A stretch of 7,037 nt of DNA, taken from Gammaproteobacteria bacterium. Its GTDB lineage: Bacteria > Pseudomonadota > Gammaproteobacteria > Steroidobacterales > MnTg04. A program made the position numbers and the translations under genes. The notes beneath the pieces are model-generated. The model was not told the origin of the DNA. It ran no database searches and saw only the letters and a program-made list of their open reading frames with translations. How positions within the stretch are numbered: position 1 is the stretch's first letter; each line of letters begins with the position of its first letter. This document shows positions 6,415-7,037 of the stretch, in pieces. The stretch is from positions 1 to 7,037 of the forward strand of contig JAPUHG010000266.1 in assembly GCA_027297845.1 (NCBI GenBank). Direction: 5' to 3'.

Positions 6415-7037
6415 TCAGCGGGCGCTCAACGGCACAACACCTTGTTCCCGGTAGTACTGCTCCAGCGCGTCAAGCCAGTCCTGCCAGGCCTGTGGATCCA
6501 TGATCAACTCGAAATTCGACTGCGCCCGCAGAAGATTCATGAAATCAGTAATAAAACGATAAACAGAAACCGCCGTATCCAGATCCGCCGACAATGCCGC
6601 GTTTTGAGCATCGAACAGATCGGTAATTGAAACAGCACCCCTTGAATATGAATCCGTGACCAGACTCAGGCTCGCCCGCGCAGTATCGGCAGCGTCTTTC
6701 GATAATTCTATCGATGGATAGGATCGCCTGGCCAGTTGCAGCATTGTTCGCACTCTCGCTTCCACCGCTTCAGCTATCGCAGCCTCCTGCACTTTGAATT
6801 TTCTTGCCTCGTGTCGCGACTGCGCCAGGATCGCCTTTCTCGCGCCACCCGAGAAGATCGGCAGCCGCGCTTCAAGAAGAACCGTCCAGTTGTCGTCTAC
6901 GCGATCGAAACCGAATGTACTGGGTGGCGGGTCATTTGAGCCGACGCCGCCACGATCGAGTACGTGACTGGAAGTCCCGCGCAGACTGACATCCGGTATA
7001 TAGAAATCCCTCTTGTCCGCAAGGACCTGCCTTTCCT
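6415..7037 (-). CDS. TolC-family outer-membrane efflux channel, C-terminal part (5' end beyond window)
   Basis: The last 206 residues of an outer-membrane factor, which forms the exit duct of a tripartite efflux pump. The frame is open from the right edge to TGA at 6415-6417. Numbering from the first visible residue, the second OEP repeat is clear: a strand region with NWTVLLEARLPIFSGGAR (49-66), matching the family's W-l-PlFsGG-R pattern, then long amphipathic periplasmic helices. Next comes YSRGAVSITDLFDAQN (130-145), matching the conserved Y-G-x(3)-DLLDAQ motif, and a closing helix with LLRAQSNFEL. A tail of about 33 residues (MDPQAWQDWLD onward) has no motif I recognise. A GTG at 6792 sits inside this frame but is internal, because coding sequence clearly precedes it. 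Being first of the three visible genes gives the order channel, adaptor, pump, the same order as CzcCBA. The promoter and any regulator lie outside the window. Confidence 0.93.
   Translation of the reverse strand, partial: ERQVLADKRDFYIPDVSLRGTSSHVLDRGGVGSNDPPPSTFGFDRVDDNWTVLLEARLPIFSGGARKAILAQSRHEARKFKVQEAAIAEAVEARVRTMLQLARRSYPSIELSKDAADTARASLSLVTDSYSRGAVSITDLFDAQNAALSADLDTAVSVYRFITDFMNLLRAQSNFELIMDPQAWQDWLDALEQYYREQGVVPLSAR

Noticed and set aside
6415..6792. Short stand-alone gene starting at GTG 6792
   Set aside because: The same frame is open to the window edge and encodes the preceding OEP-repeat residues (LPIFSGG), so the GTG is an internal codon of the TolC-family gene.

Overview
The window is a moderately GC-rich stretch of bacterial chromosome, packed with genes and with ordinary diderm (Gram-negative) content. 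Three features point to a proteobacterium, most likely a gammaproteobacterium: a PurT collinear with the E. coli enzyme, two lipoproteins with classical lipoboxes, and an outer-membrane/adaptor/RND pump operon. This placement is inference from protein character, not from a database search. I see no mobile element, CRISPR array, tRNA or rRNA.

Layout. (1) Positions 1-822, minus strand: the N-terminal part of an exported, lipoprotein-type amidohydrolase (HutI/imidazolonepropionase-like superfamily), cut by the left window edge. Its frame carries an in-frame TAA at 109-111, after which recognisable family sequence continues to the edge, so the gene appears to be broken by one nonsense codon. (2) Positions 823-996: a divergent intergenic region with weak promoter-like elements, two stacked inverted repeats and a 10-bp palindrome. 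(3) Positions 997-2178, plus strand: purT, the formate-dependent GAR transformylase of purine synthesis, complete with all expected active-site residues. (4) Positions 2194-7037, minus strand: a tripartite efflux operon. In transcription order it has a TolC-family outer-membrane factor (5' end beyond the right edge), a lipoprotein periplasmic adaptor (371 aa) and an RND inner-membrane pump (1023 aa). The outer-membrane factor and adaptor are 37 bp apart. Adaptor and pump overlap by 4 bp (ATGA).

How the genes fit together. The three efflux proteins should form one envelope-spanning pump: proton-driven RND trimer, lipid-anchored adaptor, and outer-membrane channel. The substrate cannot be read from the sequence. 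The pump is of the drug/hydrophobic-compound type rather than the CzcA-type metal pump. PurT and the amidohydrolase are functionally separate from the pump. purT ends only 15 bp from the convergent end of the pump operon.

I found no convincing new biological system. The points most worth a second look are the nonsense codon in the amidohydrolase, a CxxC pair plus extra cysteines in the adaptor, and the non-AcrB proton-relay residues in the pump.
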